A stretch of DNA of 64,000 bases from Chloroflexota bacterium (lineage in GTDB: Bacteria > Chloroflexota > UBA11872), in contig JAJEDE010000027.1 in assembly GCA_022821645.1 (NCBI GenBank), forward strand, positions 124,001 through 188,000, in the 5' to 3' direction. The position numbers and the translations under genes are program-made. This document shows positions 23,866 to 32,504 of the stretch, in pieces. The notes under the pieces were generated by a model. It worked only from the letters and a program-made list of their open reading frames with translations. It did no database searches and was not told the DNA's origin. Numbering within the stretch: position 1 is the stretch's first letter; every line of letters begins with the position of its first letter.

Positions 23866-26517
23866 TTAGCCGACGACGAGGTTGATGAGGCGGCCTTCGC
23901 GGTAGATGACTTTGCGGACCTGTTTGCCGTCGGTGTGGGCCTGGACGCGGGGGCTGGCGAGGGCGAGGGATTGGGCGGCGGCTTCGTCGGTGGTGACGGG
24001 GGCCTCGATGCGGTCGCGGACGCGGCCGTTGACCTGGACGACCAGGGTGAAGGTCTCGTCGGCCGCCAGAGCTTCGTCCCAGCTGGGCCAGGCTTGCAGG
24101 TGGATGCTCTCTGAGTGACCGATGCGTTCCCAGAGTTCCTCGGCCATGAAGACGGCGCAGGGGGCCAGCAGGACCAGGAAGGTGTCGATGGTCTGCTTCC
24201 AGGCCGGGGTGGCGCGCAGGTCGTCGTCGCCGACCTCGATCAGGAAGTTGGTGAACTCCATCAGCGCGGCGACCATGGTGTTGAATTTCAGCGCGTCGAT
24301 GTCGTTGCTGACGCGGCGGATGGTCTGGTGCAGTTGGCGTTGCAACTCCACCTCGACATCGGCGTATTCGGCTCGGCGGCGGCGGGTGCCGCCCATCTCG
24401 ATGTCCAGGACCAGGTTCCACACGCGGTTCAGCCAGCGGGAGACGCCGGCCAGGCCCTGATCGCTCCAGGGCAGGGTGCGGTCGAACGGTCCCATGAAGA
24501 GGATGTAGCAGCGCAGGGCATCGCCGCCGGCGCTGGCGGCCACTTCGTCGGGCGTCACGACGTTGCGCCAGGACTTGGACATCCCGGTGGCGCGGAACTC
24601 GACGAGCGCCTGGCCGTTGCGCTGGGCGCGCTGGCCGGTGAGTTCGAAGCGGGCTTCCAGGGGGTAGCGGCGGAAGGGTTGGGCGGCCTCGGGGCTGTCG
24701 AAGGCATCGGCCCCGTCGGGCGCATCCACGCGGGCGCGGCCCTGGCTATCGACCCGCAGGATGGACTCATCCACCCAACCGGGCTGCGCCAGCATCAGGC
24801 CCTGGTGGCGCAGGGCATGGAAGGGTTCGGTCAGGTCCAGCACGCCGGCGTCGCGCATGGCCTTGGTCCAGAAGCGGGCGTAGAGCAGGTGCATGACGCT
24901 GTGCTCGGCGCCGCCGACGTACAGGTCCACGGGCATCCAGCGGCGAACGGTGTCGGGGTCAAAGGCCTGGTCGTCCCGGTCGGGGCTGCAGAAGCGCAGG
25001 AAGTACCAGCTGGAGCAGGCAAAGCCGCCCAGGGTGTCGGTTTCGCGCCGGCCGGGCTTGCCGCAGTCGGGACAGGGGGTGTTGACCCAGTCCTCGACGG
25101 CATCCAAGGGCGAGCGTCCACCCGACTGCTGCGGGTCGATCTGCTCGACGTAGGGCAGCAGCACCGGTAGCTGGTCCTCGGGCACGGGGACTTCGCCGCA
25201 GGCCTGGCAGTGGACGATGGGGATGGGGGTGCCCCAGTAGCGCTGGCGGGAGATCAGCCAGTCGCGCAGCTTGTAGTTGACGGCGAAGTCGCCCCTGCCC
25301 TGGTCGCGCAGCCATTCGGTGACGGCGCGCACGCCGTCGTTGACCGACAGGCCGTCAAATTGGCCGGAGTTGACCATGGGACCGTCGCCGACGAAGGCCT
25401 CGGTCAGCGCTTCGTCGTCCCAGTCCGGCGGGGCGATGACGGTGCGGATTTCGATGCCGTAGCGGGTGGCGAAGTCGAAGTCGCGCTCGTCGTGGGCCGG
25501 CACGGCCATGATGGCGCCGGAGCCGTAGGACATGAGCACGTAGTCGGCGATCCAGATGGGCAGGCGCTCGTTGTTGACGGGGTTGATGGCGTAGCCGCCG
25601 GTGAAGACGCCGGTCTTGTCGTCGTCCAGCGCCACGCGATCCAACTCGGCCTTGCGCGCGGCGGCGGCCACGTAGGCCTGGACCTCGCCAGCGCGGTCCG
25701 GCGTGGTGACCCGGGCGACCAGCGGGTGCTCCGGCGCCAGCACCATGAAGGTGGCGCCGAAGAGGGTGTCGGGGCGGGTGGTGAAGACGGGGATTTCGTC
25801 GCCGGTTTCGGCCGTGAAGGTCACGTCGGCGCCCTCGCTGCGGCCGATCCAGTTGACCTGGGCCGCGCGGGTTTCCTCCGGCCAGTCCAGGCCCTCCAGG
25901 TCCTCGATCAACTGGTCGGCGTAGTCGGTGATCTTGAAGAACCACTGGGTCAGCTCGCGCTGGGTGACGTCGGGGTGGTCGCGCCAGCAGGTGCCGTCGG
26001 CGTTGACTTCCTCGTTGGCCAGGGCGCCGCAGATAGGGCACCACCACTGCAAGCCGGAGGCCCGGTAGGCCAGGCCGCGCTCGTAGAGCTTCAGGAACAT
26101 CCACTGGGTCCAGCGGTAGTACTCGGGGTGGGTGGAGTTGATCTCGCGATTCCAGTCGAAGGACCCGCCGGCCAGGTTCAGCTGCCGCTTGTAGTTGGCG
26201 CTCCACTCGCGGGTCAGGTCGGCCGGGTGGCGGCCGGTCTCGATGGCGGCGTTCTCGGTGGGCAGGCCGAAGGCGTCCCAGCCCATGGGATGCAGCACGT
26301 CGTAGCCGCGCATGCGCATGACGCGGGAGATCACGTCGGTGGGCACGTAGTTGCGCAGGTGACCGACGCTTAGCCCGTCGCCCGAGGGATAGGGAAAGAA
26401 GTCCAGGCAGTAGAAGGTGGGGCGGTCGGAGGGCTCGGGCGTGCGGTACAGGTCCTGCTCAGCCCAGCGGGCGCGCCACTTGGGATCGATTTCGGTGGGG
26501 CGGAAGTCAGTGCTCAT
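23866..26517 (-). CDS. leuS: Leucyl-tRNA synthetase
   Basis: This 883-aa class I enzyme charges tRNA-Leu. The HIGH-type motif is in PYPSGDGLSVGHLRNY (about residues 42-57). The CP1 editing domain shows TTRPDTLFGATFMVLAPEH. A zinc-type CQACGEVPVPEDQLPVLLPY insertion is present. The KMSKS-type loop reads GMSKSWRNVVTPDE, i.e. the first Lys is Gly and the usual KGN is WRN. The C-terminal anticodon-binding and LeuS-specific domains (VQVNGRVRDRIEAPV) are complete. The length fits the bacterial family. The gene is monocistronic and no T-box was seen upstream. Confidence 0.96.
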   Translation of the reverse strand: MSTDFRPTEIDPKWRARWAEQDLYRTPEPSDRPTFYCLDFFPYPSGDGLSVGHLRNYVPTDVISRVMRMRGYDVLHPMGWDAFGLPTENAAIETGRHPADLTREWSANYKRQLNLAGGSFDWNREINSTHPEYYRWTQWMFLKLYERGLAYRASGLQWWCPICGALANEEVNADGTCWRDHPDVTQRELTQWFFKITDYADQLIEDLEGLDWPEETRAAQVNWIGRSEGADVTFTAETGDEIPVFTTRPDTLFGATFMVLAPEHPLVARVTTPDRAGEVQAYVAAAARKAELDRVALDDDKTGVFTGGYAINPVNNERLPIWIADYVLMSYGSGAIMAVPAHDERDFDFATRYGIEIRTVIAPPDWDDEALTEAFVGDGPMVNSGQFDGLSVNDGVRAVTEWLRDQGRGDFAVNYKLRDWLISRQRYWGTPIPIVHCQACGEVPVPEDQLPVLLPYVEQIDPQQSGGRSPLDAVEDWVNTPCPDCGKPGRRETDTLGGFACSSWYFLRFCSPDRDDQAFDPDTVRRWMPVDLYVGGAEHSVMHLLYARFWTKAMRDAGVLDLTEPFHALRHQGLMLAQPGWVDESILRVDSQGRARVDAPDGADAFDSPEAAQPFRRYPLEARFELTGQRAQRNGQALVEFRATGMSKSWRNVVTPDEVAASAGGDALRCYILFMGPFDRTLPWSDQGLAGVSRWLNRVWNLVLDIEMGGTRRRRAEYADVEVELQRQLHQTIRRVSNDIDALKFNTMVAALMEFTNFLIEVGDDDLRATPAWKQTIDTFLVLLAPCAVFMAEELWERIGHSESIHLQAWPSWDEALAADETFTLVVQVNGRVRDRIEAPVTTDEAAAQSLALASPRVQAHTDGKQVRKVIYREGRLINLVVG

Positions 26518-26614
26518 GGGAATACAGCAGACGGGCCAGGGAACGGGGATGTGGAGTAATTCTAGGGCAGACGCGGGGGTGTTCCGGCGGGTCTTGGCGA
26601 TGGGTGGGGGTTGG

Positions 26615-27517
26615 CTATTGGATTCCTGAGTTTGCGTCTAGCCACTGCCGGCCGAGGTTGGCGCCTTGGGTGAGTACCTGGGTCCCGGCGAGGACGGCCG
26701 TGCGGCAGGCGCTGCTGTTGGTGAATCCCGAGAGGAAGTAGTCCCAGCCGGACAGGTAGAACGCGGAGTAGGCGTCCGCCAGGTCGTGCAGCGCCAGGTC
26801 CCGCAGTGCGGCTGTGACTCGGGTCCGGTTCAGGGTCCAGACGTGCTGGGTGTCGAGGCCGGAGAGGTGCAGCGCCAGTGGGCCGACGGGTGAGATCCGC
26901 CAGGTCAGCTGACTCAGCAGGTCGCGCGCATGGGTCCAGAGCCGATCGATGGCCAGCAGCGGCACCCGCTGCACGAACTCGGCTCGCTCCACCAGGTCCG
27001 CCGCGTTGTGGCGGCGGATGGTGTCGGGATCGCTGTAGTCGTCCTTCGGATAGGCCTCGCCGTGGAGCGCGACGACCGTTGACAGCGGGGCGTAGCCGAA
27101 GCCCTCGCGCTCGGCGATTAGCTTGTTCATGACGAGGAGTTGCGGCCTGGGACGGTGAAGGGCCCGCGGGCAACGCTTCTCGAAGCACGCCTCGATTGCC
27201 GCTTGCACTTCCAGTGCCCGCGGCACGGTGTCCAGGTGCTGACGCCAAGCGCCGTCATCGCGGAACGACACGTGGATGTCGACGTCGCTGACTTCGGGCA
27301 CGTAGTCCAGCGGGGAGTCCCAGGGCTTGACCGTTGAGCCGGTGAGATACATGCCGCGAATCTCGTCCTCGGGAATCAGCGCCAGCAACTGGTCCCGAAC
27401 GCATTCGGCCAGGCAGCGGGTTTCAGCCCGCAATTGATCACGGTCGGGGTGGCGGGCTCCCCATTGCGGAGGCTTGTGGCTCACAGCTCTTTCGCCAGGT
27501 AAAAGTGGACGACTCAT
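26615..27517 (-). CDS. Nucleotidyltransferase-fold protein
   Basis: Protein of 300 aa with the polymerase-beta-like nucleotidyltransferase signature: YLTGSTVKPWDSPLDYVPEV then SDVDIHVSF (G-S, then D-x-D about 20 residues later) at residues about 57-85. The remaining helical part resembles aminoglycoside- or toxin-type nucleotidyltransferases only loosely. The substrate is unknown. It follows the DUF5615-like gene by 3 bases, so it may be part of that toxin-antitoxin-like transcript. Confidence 0.65.
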   Translation of the reverse strand: MSRPLLPGERAVSHKPPQWGARHPDRDQLRAETRCLAECVRDQLLALIPEDEIRGMYLTGSTVKPWDSPLDYVPEVSDVDIHVSFRDDGAWRQHLDTVPRALEVQAAIEACFEKRCPRALHRPRPQLLVMNKLIAEREGFGYAPLSTVVALHGEAYPKDDYSDPDTIRRHNAADLVERAEFVQRVPLLAIDRLWTHARDLLSQLTWRISPVGPLALHLSGLDTQHVWTLNRTRVTAALRDLALHDLADAYSAFYLSGWDYFLSGFTNSSACRTAVLAGTQVLTQGANLGRQWLDANSGIQ

Positions 27518-27520
27518 GAG

Positions 27521-28126
27521 TCACTGATCCAGCCCAACATCGCCTGAATCGGATTCCCGGAGGTCCGGAAACTCCAGTTGTCGCGAATCGGAATTTCCCT
27601 CACGGCGGCGCGAACGGCCTGGTTCGCGGTTCCGCAGGCGGCCTGGAAAGTCACCAGGATCCGGGGGGATGAGGGCAGCGCGCTGCTGCAGCAGTTGGTC
27701 TTGCGTCTGGGTTCTTGGCGTCCCGCCGGGATGGACACGGACTCTGCCGTGGATCTGACGGTCAAAGAACCCGGCCCAGTCCGAATACGTCACCAGCAAG
27801 GTTCCGACGATTTTCGCGGGATCGCCCATCGTCGAGGGGCCGAGATTGATGACGCGACCTCCTCGAATGGCGATCTCCCAAGCCACCCGCGAACTGCTCG
27901 GATCCGACGGGCGGTGCCTATCGTGGGTAATCAAGATGCGCCGGCGGTCGTTAGCCCACCGAATCAGAGAGTCGTCGCTCGCAATTCGCAGATCATCACG
28001 CTGGACCGCGTGAACCACATCGAACCCGACGGCCTCGGCCAGGCCAGTGGCGCCGAGGTCGATGTCGGCGTCAAACAGCAGGCGCTGGTATTGCCGCTGG
28101 GGACGCCATCTCGAGGCGTCGCTCAT
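27521..28126 (-). CDS. DUF5615-like PIN-type protein, paired with the DUF433 antitoxin
   Basis: Protein of 201 aa. Its N-terminal 120 residues match the DUF5615-type layout (LLFDADIDLGATGLAEAVGF, SLIRWANDRRRILITHDR, IGGTLL-like VGTLLVTYSDWAGFF). The rest is low-complexity, rich in Arg/Gln/Pro and unlike the family. Another frame over 27514-27765 also looks protein-like (IPIRDNWSFRTSGNPIQAML), so a frameshift near 27770 is possible. It overlaps the upstream antitoxin by 56 bases and leads directly into the nucleotidyltransferase. Confidence 0.6.
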   Translation of the reverse strand: MSDASRWRPQRQYQRLLFDADIDLGATGLAEAVGFDVVHAVQRDDLRIASDDSLIRWANDRRRILITHDRHRPSDPSSSRVAWEIAIRGGRVINLGPSTMGDPAKIVGTLLVTYSDWAGFFDRQIHGRVRVHPGGTPRTQTQDQLLQQRAALIPPDPGDFPGRLRNREPGRSRRREGNSDSRQLEFPDLRESDSGDVGLDQ

Positions 28127-28769
28127 AGTCGAGTACTTGCCCCACGGTCTCGACCGCGATTCCGTACGCCTGGGCGATACGGCTCGGCGACCATAGCCTC
28201 CGGGCGAGATCCGCGAGCGCGCTGGTGGGTATTCGCGTGCCGTGAACCACGGGCTGCCCGTCCTTTACGCGGGGATCTATATCGACGTGGCCCCAGTACT
28301 TCTCGGGAACCACGATTGAGATGCCTTCCTCGATCCGGCGGAGCTTTGGAAAAACATCGCCAAATGCTCGCGTCTCTACCTTCTGCCCCATCGCGGTCGC
28401 CTCGGTCACGTCCCAGTCGTCGGGCTTCCACGCATAGATGCGCTTTCCTCGAAAGTAGACATGCGCATCCGCCCATCCCCGGCTTGGAGGACCGAGGCGG
28501 GCGAACAGGTGGTCGATCGCGATTGCGGCCGACGTAAAGTCGATCTTGTCCTCGCGCAGCGCGCGAAGAATCCTGATCAGGACCAGGTCAGCGTAGGTGT
28601 ATCCCTGAATCGTCTTGCCGTCGTCACCCTGAAGCTCAAGCGATGGCTCGATGATCTTGCGCTGTTGCCACTCATAGAGAGTGCTAGACGGTATCTGCGC
28701 AAGACGCGCCACATCACGTGCGGTGTAGAACCCCGGCCAGCTTCCTGACGCTGGCATACCCGCCGACAT
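28071..28769 (-). CDS. MerR-like HTH / DUF433 antitoxin
   Basis: Protein of 232 aa. A MerR-type helix-turn-helix sits at about residues 13-80 (YTARDVARLAQIPSSTLYEW, YTYADLVLIRILRALREDKI). The C-terminal DUF433 domain reads HVDIDPRVKDGQPVVHGTRI, PTSALADLARRLWSPSRIAQ and AYGIAVETVGQVLDYERR. DUF433 proteins commonly act as antitoxins of DUF5615 toxins. The ATG at 28769 was chosen because the longer frame runs into the divergent promoter region. Confidence 0.82.
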   Translation of the reverse strand: MSAGMPASGSWPGFYTARDVARLAQIPSSTLYEWQQRKIIEPSLELQGDDGKTIQGYTYADLVLIRILRALREDKIDFTSAAIAIDHLFARLGPPSRGWADAHVYFRGKRIYAWKPDDWDVTEATAMGQKVETRAFGDVFPKLRRIEEGISIVVPEKYWGHVDIDPRVKDGQPVVHGTRIPTSALADLARRLWSPSRIAQAYGIAVETVGQVLDYERRLEMASPAAIPAPAV

Positions 28770-28845
28770 CCTCAAACGCCTCGCCACGCCTGTTACGTGA
28801 GGATACTGCGCTATAGCCCAGCACCAGCCGAAGGGGGCAAGGACC

Positions 28846-29805
28846 ATGGCGCGCGAGGAGATGGCCGAGGGGTTGACGCGGTGGAATCTGCATGGGATCT
28901 GGATTGCGTTGACGACGCCGTTTACGGCGGACAACAGGATCGACACGGGGATCGTGCGCGAGAACGTGCGGCGCTGCCATGCCGCCGGGTTGCACGGGGC
29001 CTATACGACGGATAGCGACGGGGAGTTTTACGCGGTCGAGCTGGATGACTTCCGCACGCTGGTGGAGGCCTTCGGCGACGAGTGCCGGAAGGTGGGCATG
29101 CCCTCACAGGCGGGGGTGACCTGGCTGAACACGCAGGGCACGGTGGACCGGCTGCGCATCGCCGCCGACAGCGGGGTGATGGGCGCGCACGTGGGGCATC
29201 CGGTGTTCATGCCGATGACGCCGGCGTCGTTTAACCAGTTCTGGGAGGACGTATCGGACGCGGTGCCCGACGACTTTGGCCTGATCCAATACAACACGCC
29301 GCGGCAGCCGCACGTGCTGGGAGGCTCCGAATACCGGTCGCTGGCCGAGCGCTTTCCCAAGCTGATCGGGGCCAAGTACGTGCAGGCGGGAGTGGACGGG
29401 TTCATGGACGTGCGGCGGCAGGCGCCCGAGTTGAGCTGCTTCGCCGGCGAGCACGTGCTGACGGCGTTCGCCATGCACGGCGCGCGCGGCAACTACTCGT
29501 GGATGGCGGGCTACAACCCGACCTTCATGCTGGACTGGTGGGACGAGATCGAGCGCGGCGACTGGGATGCGGCGGCGCGTCGCAACGAGCGGCTGCAGGC
29601 GTTCGGGGCCGTCGTGAAGCGCCACCTGGTGGAGGACGGCAACCTGCACGGCATCATCGGCAAGGCCATGTCGGCGGCCTCGCCGTTCCTGGTGGAAACC
29701 ACCTGGGAGACGCGGCGGCCGTATCTGCCCGTGTCGCGCACGGGTTGGGAGGACTTCGTGCGTACGGCGGCGGAGGAGTTTCCGGACCTGGCCTATCAGT
29801 CCTGA
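28846..29805 (+). CDS. Dihydrodipicolinate-synthase-family aldolase (NAL subfamily-like)
   Basis: Protein of 319 aa, a TIM-barrel class I aldolase. The Schiff-base lysine is K177 (LIGAKYVQAGVD) and the proton-relay Tyr is Y149 (IQYNTPRQP). The canonical GTTGE phosphate-type loop is replaced by TTDSDGE, so it is not the lysine enzyme; a separate canonical dapA lies at 46698. Such paralogues act on keto-sugar acids (KDG, KdgD-like, sialic acid). It heads the catabolic region of Gfo/Idh, SDR and isomerase genes. Confidence 0.82.
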   Translation: MAREEMAEGLTRWNLHGIWIALTTPFTADNRIDTGIVRENVRRCHAAGLHGAYTTDSDGEFYAVELDDFRTLVEAFGDECRKVGMPSQAGVTWLNTQGTVDRLRIAADSGVMGAHVGHPVFMPMTPASFNQFWEDVSDAVPDDFGLIQYNTPRQPHVLGGSEYRSLAERFPKLIGAKYVQAGVDGFMDVRRQAPELSCFAGEHVLTAFAMHGARGNYSWMAGYNPTFMLDWWDEIERGDWDAAARRNERLQAFGAVVKRHLVEDGNLHGIIGKAMSAASPFLVETTWETRRPYLPVSRTGWEDFVRTAAEEFPDLAYQS

Positions 29806-29857
29806 GCGCTTAGCGCGTGAAGACGATTCCGCGACCGTGGTCGGAGTCTCGCTTGGA

Positions 29858-31405
29858 TCAGCCGCCGCGGAGCTGGGTGCTGCTGCTGGCGCCTATCTGG
29901 ATGCCGGTGCCGGCGGTCTGGGATAGCGCCGCCTCAGCGCTTTGCTCGAGGAGTTCGTCGATGGCGGCCGCGGCAGCCGTGAGCGCCTCCGAGGGATCCG
30001 CCTGGCCCAATGACATAGGGCCGTCCACATGCCTCAGCAAGGCGCCCTTGATTGGCGAGGCATAGGGGCCCGGGATGGCACGGGCGGCCTCGATGGCCTG
30101 CATGATGGCTCCGGCGTCGGCGTCGTCGTAGCCGCCCTGACCACGTAGCTGCTCGGCCGAAGCCCCGCGCGCGGGCACGGTGGCCGCGGGAGCGATCTGG
30201 GCCGCCACCCAGTCCAGGGTCCGGAACGCGAGGTCCGGGTTGGCGCTGGTGGTGAGCAGGCTCAGCACGCCGAAGACCTCCGATTCGACAGCCGCGGCGC
30301 GGCGGCTGGGCGGGGCGAGTAACACGCCGCCGCCAAACGGGTTGCCAATGGCGCCGCCGCCGAACAGGCCACCGAGGAGGCCGCCGATGGGGGTGCCGGA
30401 CATGGCGACCGGCGCGCCCTGGATCGTCATCCGGCCGTCGGTGATCTGCACGGCGACAGCGCTCTGCCCTGACGCGTCGGGGTCGAACCTGGGGCTTACG
30501 TCGTCATTCGCCAGGTCGCGCAAGAACTGAACGGCCTCCAGGGCGCCGGTAGTGTCCAGGGCGGCCCGGCGCGCTTCCAGGTCGACGACCGCGCCGCCGT
30601 TCTGCCAGATCCACTGCTGGCTGGGCAGCATGCTCGGCGGCATCCAGAGTCCTCACTGCGAGGGATTGCCGGCGGCATCCACCTGCATCAGCCGGCGGGC
30701 GGTGTCCCGGAACTGGTCCCAGTCCCAGCCGCGCAGGCTTTCCAGATCGACGCCGGCATCCTGCAGGAGTTCCGGGCTGCATTGCAGCAGGTTGACGGAC
30801 ACCCAGAGCGGCAGCCCGAAGAGGTCGCCGTCCCAGGTCAGCGTGTCGATGGCGGAGGGCAGAAAGTCGGCCGCGTCGAAGTCGGGCGCGGAGGCGGCCG
30901 GGCCGTTGACCGCAGCCACGTGCCCGCGCGCAGCCAGCAGCAGGGCTAGGTCGGCGTTGAGGAGCAGCAGCGCGTCGAGCTGCGGGTGACTGGCCAGCAG
31001 GGCCTCAACCGCGGTCGCGATCTCCGTTGCGTCGAACGTGAGGGCCTGCTCGAACTGCACGACGCGCAGTTCGGCGGGGGCCTCGGCGGCACGGGTCGCG
31101 TCGGCGGCCAGTCCGGTGACCCGCAGGGCTACCTGGTCGAAGAGCGGGTTGCCGGTGGGCACGCCGATGGTGACCGGCGCGCCGGGCTGCGGCCGGACCT
31201 CGCGTTCGTTTGCGGCAACGACGGGAGTAACGCGCTGAGGAACCGGCGAAGCGGTCTGGCCCGAGGTCTGCGGCGGGTCGGGCAGTTCCGGATCGCCGCA
31301 AGCGGCCAGCAGGGCGGCGGCCGCGGCGCCGACGGCGGCCCAACCGGCGCCGCGAAGCAGGGTGCGGCGCGAGACTGGGGTCGTGGGATGCCTGTCCAGC
31401 CTCAT
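29858..31405 (-). pseudogene. Sugar ABC transporter substrate-binding lipoprotein interrupted by in-frame TGA
   Basis: A single reading frame of 516 codons is broken once, by TGA at 30653-30655, between GNPSQ and GLWMPPSMLP. Position and context suggest a Trp codon (TGG) changed to TGA, since NPSQW-GLWMP is a typical extracellular-binding-protein sequence. The N-terminus has a twin-arginine motif (RRTLLRG) and lipobox (LLAACG). The C-terminal half (QQWIWQNGGAVVDLEARRAA, GGLLGGLFGGGAIGNPFGGG) is intact. Expected role is capture of a sugar outside the cell, but no permease or ATPase gene is adjacent. A sequencing error, a real pseudogene or readthrough cannot be separated here. Confidence 0.75.
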
Positions 31406-31586
31406 GGCTCACCTGCGGCGATATCTGGCCTGCGAAGCCATCTTATGGCGGGTTCTGGAGGGCACCATCGCCCAAAAGGACTAATCCCGAGGCCGCATCG
31501 ACTGGCCGAACGGCTGAATTGCCTAAGGTCCAGAAGCCGCTTGGATTGCGCGAGCGGCAGGCCCAACTTCGTCAGGCCTTCCCGGC

Positions 31587-32333
31587 TTAGCGAGTGAAGA
31601 CGGTGCCGCGGACGTAGTCGGCTTCGTCGGAGGCGAGGAAGGCGAGGACGCGGGCTACGCCGGCCGGGTCGCCGAGTTCGGCCTGGCTGCGGCGAATGTC
31701 TTCGTCGGAGCGGCCGGCGGCCTGGCCGACATCCACCACGTTTTGCAGCTTCAGGGCGGTGGCGATGCTGCCGGGGGCCACGGTGTTGACGCGAATGGGG
31801 TAGTAGCCCATTCGTCCCTGCATGACCAGGCCCAGGCCGTGCACCGCGCCCTTGCTGGTTCCATACGCGAACGACGAACTACCGCTGGTGACGCCGGCGC
31901 CGGAGGCCAGCAGCAGGATCACGCCGCCGGCTTCGCCCATGGCGCGCACCGCGTGCTTGGCGCAGAGGAACATGCCGCGGGCGTTGACGCCGAGGACGCG
32001 GTCGAAGGTCTCGGTCTCGAAGTCCTGGATCGGCACCGTGGCGCCGTGGAGGATGCCGGCGCAGGCGATCAGGACGTTGAGGCGGCCAAGTTCCGACGCA
32101 GCCGCCAGCAGGTTCTCCACCTGATCCTCGTCGGCAACGTCGCAAGCGACGAAGCGGACGGTGCGGCCCTCGGCGGTCAGGCTGTCGGCAATGGCCGCGC
32201 CCTGGCTCTCGGGCAAGTCGGCCAGCACCACATTGGCGCCGCGCTGCGCGCAGAGTTCGACGGTGGCGCGGCCGATGCCGGAGGCGCCGCCGGTGACGAT
32301 GATGACGCGGTTCTCAAGGGAGTCGGTAGTCAT
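31587..32333 (-). CDS. Short-chain dehydrogenase/reductase
   Basis: Protein of 248 aa, a classical SDR that oxidises or reduces a hydroxyl/keto group with NAD(P). It has the Rossmann motif TGGASGIG (residues about 15-22), the ACAGILHG stretch equivalent to NNAG, and the catalytic Ser plus YGTSK. The cofactor Asp in LADLP suggests NAD preference. It ends in RGTVFTR, shorter than the usual DGG tail. The start at 32333 follows the parS palindrome by 24 bases. Probably part of sugar or polyol oxidation with the neighbouring Gfo/Idh genes. Confidence 0.87.
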   Translation of the reverse strand: MTTDSLENRVIIVTGGASGIGRATVELCAQRGANVVLADLPESQGAAIADSLTAEGRTVRFVACDVADEDQVENLLAAASELGRLNVLIACAGILHGATVPIQDFETETFDRVLGVNARGMFLCAKHAVRAMGEAGGVILLLASGAGVTSGSSSFAYGTSKGAVHGLGLVMQGRMGYYPIRVNTVAPGSIATALKLQNVVDVGQAAGRSDEDIRRSQAELGDPAGVARVLAFLASDEADYVRGTVFTR

Positions 32334-32357
32334 CGGACAGCGTCCTCGTGGAGGCTG

Positions 32358-32379
32358 CAATGTTTCACGTGAAACATTG
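32358..32379. other. parS: parS centromere site (ParB-binding palindrome)
   Basis: CAATGTTTCACGTGAAACAT followed by TG is a perfect 22-bp palindrome. Its inner 16 bases TGTTTCACGTGAAACA equal the bacterial parS consensus TGTTnCACGTGAAACA. It lies between the divergent SDR gene and a small coiled-coil gene. In most bacteria parS sites are chromosomal, bind ParB, load SMC and cluster near oriC. No parA or parB gene is in this window. Confidence 0.9.
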
Positions 32380-32504
32380 GCACCGTTTGTGGTGAGCCGC
32401 CTGCCGGTCAACTCGGTCTGCTGGCGGAATCTACGAGATTCGTTGCGACCGCTACAATTGGTGCAGGGCGGGGCTCCGAACGCAATCGCACAAGGGGGAC
32501 TCGC

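Noticed and set aside
28846..29805. Second dapA
   Set aside because: The GTTGE loop is replaced by TTDSDGE and the Tyr motif is YNTP; a canonical dapA is present at 46698, so a sugar-acid aldolase is more likely.
30653..30655. Genetic-code reassignment of TGA to Trp
   Set aside because: Many other genes in the window end in TGA at natural termini (for example rpsO-operon overlaps ATGA), so TGA is a stop here.
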